Assembly: GCA_018398815.1 (NCBI GenBank)
Contig: CM031628.1
Location: 12,187,814 to 12,251,813 of the forward strand
DNA: 64,000 nucleotides
Reading direction: 5' to 3'
Source: Conus ventricosus
Taxonomy: Eukaryota; Mollusca; Gastropoda; Neogastropoda; Conidae
The notes under the pieces were generated by a model. That model was given only the letters and a program-made list of their open reading frames with translations. It was not told the origin of the DNA and ran no database searches. This document shows positions 59,324 through 64,000 of this stretch, in pieces. Positions within the stretch are counted from its first letter, which is position 1, and every line of letters starts with the position of its first letter. Both the position numbers and the translations under genes were made by a program.

Positions 59324-59880
59324 GGCCCTTCGCTCAGTTGGTAGAGCGTCGGACTCGCAATCTTGGTAATCCTGGGGTTGCGGGTTCGAATCTCCGCCGG
59401 GCCGTTTCGGTTACAGAGGGATTTTTCCCTCGGAGTTAACATTGGTTCTGACTCCATTTCCCATACAGTCCTTCGAATGAAACTATAAACGAGGTTCCGT
59501 GTGTGAACGCACGCATAACATCTTGCACACATGTAAAATCCCATCACCAACGTTCAGAAGAGTAGGCCAGTTTGGCCGTTGGTATGGATGACACGTTACA
59601 CATAGCATGCAGTCTGCATGAGAAATGGAAAGAATGAAGGAAGTAAGGAAATTGAATGAACACTATTGAACGACATTGACCGAATGACACGGGAAAACGA
59701 CTGAATGAAGCGCCAGTTGGCAGCTCTTTAGTCGGCACTACCCAGGTAGGCAGCCCGCTGTGTGTACGAGTGTGGATTGTAAAGCGCTTAGAGCTTGGTC
59801 TCTAGCCGAGGATAGGCGCTATATAAGTACTCATAATAATAATGATATATTATTATTAATAATAATAATAATATAATTTG
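59324..59880 (+). mobile_element. tRNA-derived SINE, about 550 bp
   Basis: The head (59324-59403) is tRNA-like: 'gctcagttggtagagc' forms the D-arm and A-box, the anticodon loop reads CTCGCAA (CGC, Ala-like), and the B-box is 'gggttcgaatc'. The anticodon stem is mismatched and extra bases follow it, so it is not a functional tRNA gene. The body leads to 'gtaaagcgcttagagcttgg' and 'ggcgctatataagta', then AAT repeats (59837-59880). Tails of this form are common in marine invertebrate SINEs. No clear target-site duplication was found. Confidence 0.85.
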
Positions 59881-59901
59881 TACACCACCTATGGTGTACC
59901 A

Positions 59902-60131
59902 GAGATTCATGTGTGCTTCCACTGAGGATGTGCCATGGCTGATGTTTAGATTAACCGAGGGAGGTAGTCTGATGACCCCCGATGAGTTCGCCCAGTTGTG
60001 TGGCGATCTAAGGAGACAGAGATTCTTGTGTGCTTCCACTGAGGAGTGTCATGGTTGATGTTTAGATTAACCAAGGGAGGTAGTCTGATGACCCCGATGA
60101 GTTCGCCCAGTGGTGTGTCGATCTAAGGAGG
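59902..60131. repeat. 117-bp tandem duplication, two copies
   Basis: 'tgtgcttccactgagga', 'gatgtttagattaacc' and 'gatgagttcgcccagt' occur in both units at 117-bp spacing, with few substitutions and small indels. Confidence 0.92.
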
Positions 60132-61166
60132 AATCCCTTTGTAGGCACTGACCGGCGAAGGGCCGGAAATGCCAAAGAGGGAATACTCTCGAGTAGACCG
60201 GGGAAGAGACCGGGGAAAGTTTGTGGGGGTGCCAGCCCCATTATGTAAGAGGAAGACCAGTAGTTGTGGGATGGGCTTACAATTTAGGTTGTTGGTCATC
60301 CTGGAGATTTTAAGGAAATAGTTCTGATAATTATTTTCTTATTTCAAACTGGTGAAACTTAGGATCACGCAATGTTTGAGAAGATGTTGTATGCTTAGGT
60401 TAAGGGACATGTAGGTGATATGAAGTTTGTAGTTAATAGTTGCAGTTAAACATGTAAGACCCTTATAATATTTCATGAGGCGTAGGGATCTGACAGATGG
60501 CGTCCCTAGGTGACGCTAGGGGAAGCGTGGGTGCTCTTGAAGTTACGGAGTTATTCAGTCAGGCCCAAATCTCAAACGGAGAGGACGACACCTTAGTCTG
60601 TGAAATGTGGTGATGGTGTTCTGACGGCACCAGAAATGTAAGTTGATGCATTTTTTCCATTTCTGTATTCTGGCCGTGCATCTAAGTACTATGTACTTTG
60701 TGTTTTGCTATGTGCGCATTGTTATCATGAAATGAGATTTGATTGTTCCATGCTTTGTGTTCTTGACCTTTGGGTTTTCTATAGGTCTTATTGAGCACTA
60801 AGATTTTGAAATTGTTTTAGAAGTCGAGTTCACAATTGAAGGAAAGACCTACTTAATTGCAGGATAGAAATTCAGTTAAGGATTCAGTTCTGTGACAATA
60901 AAAATATAAATAAATGAGATAAAATACAGAAGTTATGGAGTCCTTATCAGTATTATGTTTATTGTAAATTGTTAAGTAATAAGTGAATAAGCAAATAATG
61001 TAGTGATGTAGTAGACAGACTATTAGTGGTGTTTGTAGAATTTTATAATTGAGCAGTTGAGACAGGAGTCGTTAAATGATGGCCGGTGAAACCATATTGT
61101 GATGTGTTATTGACTTATGGGCTATGGTAAAAGATGATTTGCATTGCTTTTTGACCGGAGCGATAA

Positions 61167-61171
<5 letters not shown>
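60132..61171. other. unique non-coding DNA
   Basis: No gene recognised. It may belong to a larger element that includes the duplication to its left, but no ends are visible. Confidence 0.35.

Positions 61172-61201
<30 letters not shown>
61172..61201. repeat. (TC)n microsatellite
   Basis: About 30 bp of TC. Confidence 0.93.
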
Positions 61202-61205
<4 letters not shown>

Positions 61206-62239
61206 AGTATATTTCTTTTTTGAAAGAACATGTTGCCATACCGGCTCTATGTATCTGTCTCCCTTTATGCGTGATGAAGGTTACAGGCTTGTTGCCTATG
61301 TAGGCTGTTTGCCTTTAATGCCGACTGAAACTGGCATATTTTGTTGTTGCTGTTTCATGTTTTTCATTTCATGAGTCGAAGTGTTGCGCTTGATTATGTT
61401 CACAGTCGATTCCTTGGACTGTTTGTAATTTGGGGATGAAGTCTGTTGTCCCATGTTGCTTAATTATAGAAGCGAAGGATGAGCAGTTATGATGGAACAC
61501 ATGGAATGAGGTGGAATAATTGTGTTAGGGATGTGAATCCCACATAATTGGCAGTTGCTGTTCTGACTTAGGGCAGCACAGGGTTCGAACCGTGTCTTGA
61601 GGGTAGGTTCACCCTGGTTTCAGAGTGGTTGTTGTGTCACTCGGTTAGTTCTTGTTTGGATAGGTTATCATTGTTGGTAACCTCTGTGCAAATCCAATGC
61701 AAAGGACTAAAAGAGCTATAGTGGTTGGACCTATGATTCCGAATACCATAGTATAGCGCATTCCTGATTATGTGTCTCCTGAATGATATGCTCTGGCTCG
61801 CAGTCAGAATGGGGAATACCTTATCCCTGAGACTGACCTAGCTTCGTAATTTTGCTAAATGATGTTTTTCTGTCACGTGGAAGAACTTATGAAATGATTC
61901 GGATGTATGTGAGCTATGCAATGGTGTAAGATGCATTTGTGGTTAACGTTCGTTTGCATTTTCATTGACAGGCCACGGTTGCTAGAGTCCTTTTCCTTTT
62001 TCTTTTCCCCTTTGTCGTTACTTCTACCTTTACTTTCCTTTTTTTTTCCCTTTACTTGTACTTTTTTCTTTTCCTTTTGTTGGGCATTGTCACCAGCCCT
62101 TTTTTATGAAGAAAAAGCTATAGACCAAATTAAAAGAAAGAAAATTTTCACTGGGCCTGACTCTTTTGTCTTGATTAGATGAACCTAGTCCAACTTTCTC
62201 CCGAACCCGATCTCCCCTTGTCCGTTTCTTTACAGTAGG
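61202..62239. other. unique non-coding DNA
   Basis: A lone B-box-like 'gggttcgaacc' near 61570 has no matching A-box at the right distance. The region 61975-62075 is pyrimidine-rich. No gene recognised. Confidence 0.35.
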
Positions 62240-62600
62240 AACAAGGGGAGGTTTACAAATTAATAATCCGGCTCCCCTGTCACAGCCTTGCCACTGCTTG
62301 TCTGTCTCAGCCCTGGCGCTGGACACCCCCAGGGAACAGTCATGTCGAAAACCGTCATGAGGCAACCCACCAGGGGAGACGCCGCACTACGGTCGAATCA
62401 GTGCGGTGGTGTTCAGTGGTGCCTGTTCTAATCCAACCAACAATGCGCTCTACTGACGATGAAAGTTGCTTAGTCGCGGAGTCTGCTTGAGGAAGCGTTG
62501 TTCCCCTCCAGATGGCGCCACCAGTTCCGTCCAACGACAGTGCCCATGAAGGCTGACCCAGCATATTATGATAACAATCCGACATTGGGGTTGGGTATAT
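62240..62600 (-). mobile_element. inverted copy of the second module of the composite SINE
   Basis: On the minus strand it follows 1820-2110 of the first copy: 'tgtcgttggacgg', 'tggtggcgcc', 'ctccgcgactaagcaa', 'gaacaggc-ccactgaacac' and 'ggtgggttgcct' all occur in order. The tRNA-like head is missing. Its 5' side continues into sequence absent from the first copy. Confidence 0.8.
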
Positions 62601-62607
62601 CCATAAC

Positions 62608-62609
62608 GT

Positions 62610-62684
<75 letters not shown>

Positions 62685-62791
62685 TGCGTGCGTGCGTGCA
62701 TGCGCGCTCGCGCGCGCGTGTGTGTATGTGTGTGTGTGCGTGCGTGCGTGCGTGCGTGCGCGCTTGTGAGTGTGTGTGTGTGTGTGTGTGT

Positions 62792-62834
<43 letters not shown>
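62608..62834. repeat. (GT)n/(GTGC)n/(CG)n compound microsatellite
   Basis: GT runs separated by GTGC and CGCG blocks. Alternating purine-pyrimidine almost throughout. Confidence 0.97.
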
Positions 62835-62835
<1 letters not shown>

Positions 62836-62940
62836 GGGGGAGGGGGGAGGGAAAGTAAATGGAATTGGGGATGGGTTGAGGAGGGGGTCAGTCTTGTCCT
62901 GTCCTAGACTATCTTCCAAGAAGAGCATTGGGCCCTATCC

Positions 62941-63462
62941 TCATTCAGCTGATCCAAGGATAATGAAGATGGTCATGTTGACAGATGTGGTTACATTGAA
63001 GATCATTCAGCTGATCCAAGGATAATGAAGATAGTCATGTTGACAGATGTGGTTACATTCAAGATCATTCAGCTGATCCAAGGATAATGAAGATAGTCAT
63101 GTTGACAGATGTGGTTACATTCAAGATCATTCAGCTGATCCAAGGATTTTTCTTTTCTTTCTTTCTTTCTTTCTGCGTACGCAGGCTGATACTCCTGCGG
63201 ACACTCCCTGTATAGCCAGGCAGTGGAGTTTTGTGTGTATGACCCTTTTCTATCCCGCCATTAAGGCAGCCATACTCCATCTTCGGGGAAATCCAAGGAT
63301 AATGAAGATAGTCATGTTGACAGATGTGGTTACATTCAAGATCATTCAGCTGATCCAAGGATAATGAAGATAGTCATGTTGACAGATGTGGTTACATTGA
63401 AGATCATTCAGCTGATCCAAGGATAATGAAGATAGTCATGTTGACAGATGTGGTTTCGTTAA
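62941..63462. repeat. 62-bp minisatellite, about six copies, interrupted by a SINE
   Basis: Units carry 'gatccaaggataatgaagat' and 'gttgacagatgtggttacatt' plus 'gatcattcagct'. The array is split at 63148-63290 by an insertion. Confidence 0.93.
63148..63290 (-). mobile_element. short SINE inserted in the 62-bp minisatellite
   Basis: Second copy of the element at 16529-16659, with the same order of landmarks. Its tail appears on the plus strand as a TTTC run at the left edge. It is flanked by 'atccaaggat' at 63138-63147 and 63291-63300. That word belongs to the array unit, but an uninterrupted array would have it only once at this place, so it is a 10-bp target-site duplication. Confidence 0.85.
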
Positions 63463-63521
63463 AGATCTATGGGCACAATGGATGGATCGGATTTCCGAAG
63501 TGTGGTTTTATTCATGTACAG

Positions 63522-63612
<91 letters not shown>

Positions 63613-63658
63613 TGTGCGCGCGTGTTTGTGCGCGCGCGCGCGCGCGTGTGTGTGTGTG

Positions 63659-63708
<50 letters not shown>
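63522..63708. repeat. (GT)n/(GTGC)n/(CG)n compound microsatellite
   Basis: Same composition and block order as 62608-62834, so the two may share an origin. Confidence 0.97.
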
Positions 63709-63710
<2 letters not shown>

Positions 63711-64000
63711 TGTCATCAGTTCCGAAGACGGTGTATGGTCAAAACATTGATGATTTCTTTTTTTTTTCTCTTTTTTTTTATTAGTTGTCGTTTTGTTGTT
63801 TCTGTTGTCGTTTTTATTGTAATTGATGAACTCCTCAAGATAGTTGTACTGGTGAACAATCAGCTGTCAAAAACATCTTTATTATTCTTCGCACTTCAGT
63901 ATTAAAGGCTGGAGATTTTCATGTTCTGAGAGCTTGCATGTTGATCCACGCTGCCGTAGACACTCTACATTTGACACTACATGTATATGGACACTACATT
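63709..64000. other. unique non-coding DNA to window end
   Basis: No feature recognised. Confidence 0.4.

Noticed and set aside
59324..59403. Functional tRNA gene (Ala-like, CGC)
   Set aside because: The anticodon stem is mismatched, extra bases follow it, and a SINE body and tail continue downstream. The tRNA-like head at 1350-1420 fails in the same way.
61530..61620. Primer-binding-site-like sequence and B-box suggesting an LTR retroelement
   Set aside because: No paired long terminal repeats, no gag or pol coding sequence nearby, and no A-box at the right spacing.

Overview
The window reads as nuclear DNA of a marine invertebrate, most likely a caenogastropod snail. I see long intergenic or intronic DNA, spliced-gene architecture, dense (CA)n and (TC)n microsatellites, tRNA-derived SINEs, a Tc1-type DNA transposon, and a short retroposon containing a 'ggcagccatactcc' block that I associate from memory with gastropod introns. 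Nothing looks bacterial or phage-like: there are no operons and no ribosome-binding-site-led reading frames. Nearly all long open frames are shadows of tandem repeats whose unit is a multiple of three or lacks stops.

Region by region. 1-5.7 kb: three minisatellites (44, 55 and 51/47 bp units), the first interrupted by an 845-bp tRNA-headed composite SINE with an 11-bp target-site duplication. 5.7-15 kb: AT-rich unique DNA, microsatellites, small tandem duplications and a 55-bp truncated retroposon tail flanked by 13-bp direct repeats. 15.0-16.7 kb: a Tc1-like DD34E element whose transposase has a one-base frameshift and whose right terminal inverted repeat is split by a nested SINE. 17-20.5 kb: polypurine and (TC)n tracts, then the one convincing protein-coding segment, a GC-rich 3'-terminal exon (18687-20536, + strand) that follows a good splice acceptor. 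It encodes a Pro/Ser/Gly/His-rich region ending in a small folded domain, possibly KA1-like, and the reading frame shifts five times. 20.5-39.4 kb: more minisatellites (49, 27, 39, 35, 45, 40 and 45 bp units), a second truncated retroposon tail with its own 13-bp duplications, a possible 421-bp inverted-terminal-repeat element, a roughly 400-bp foldback element and a broken second copy of it ending in a G-tract.

39.4-59.0 kb differs in texture. It is full of short homopolymer blocks, holds a roughly 12.5-kb array of 33-36-bp units and two other arrays (44 and 27 bp), and looks like poorly polished consensus sequence. 59-64 kb returns to normal texture: a possible small terminal exon, a 550-bp tRNA-derived SINE, a 117-bp duplication, an inverted copy of part of the composite SINE, and a 62-bp minisatellite interrupted by a second copy of the SINE that split the Tc1 element.

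I find no multi-gene system. The most informative content is the record of nested and precisely bounded transposon insertions, several of them inside tandem arrays, and the abrupt change in sequence quality that limits what can be said about 39.4-59.0 kb.
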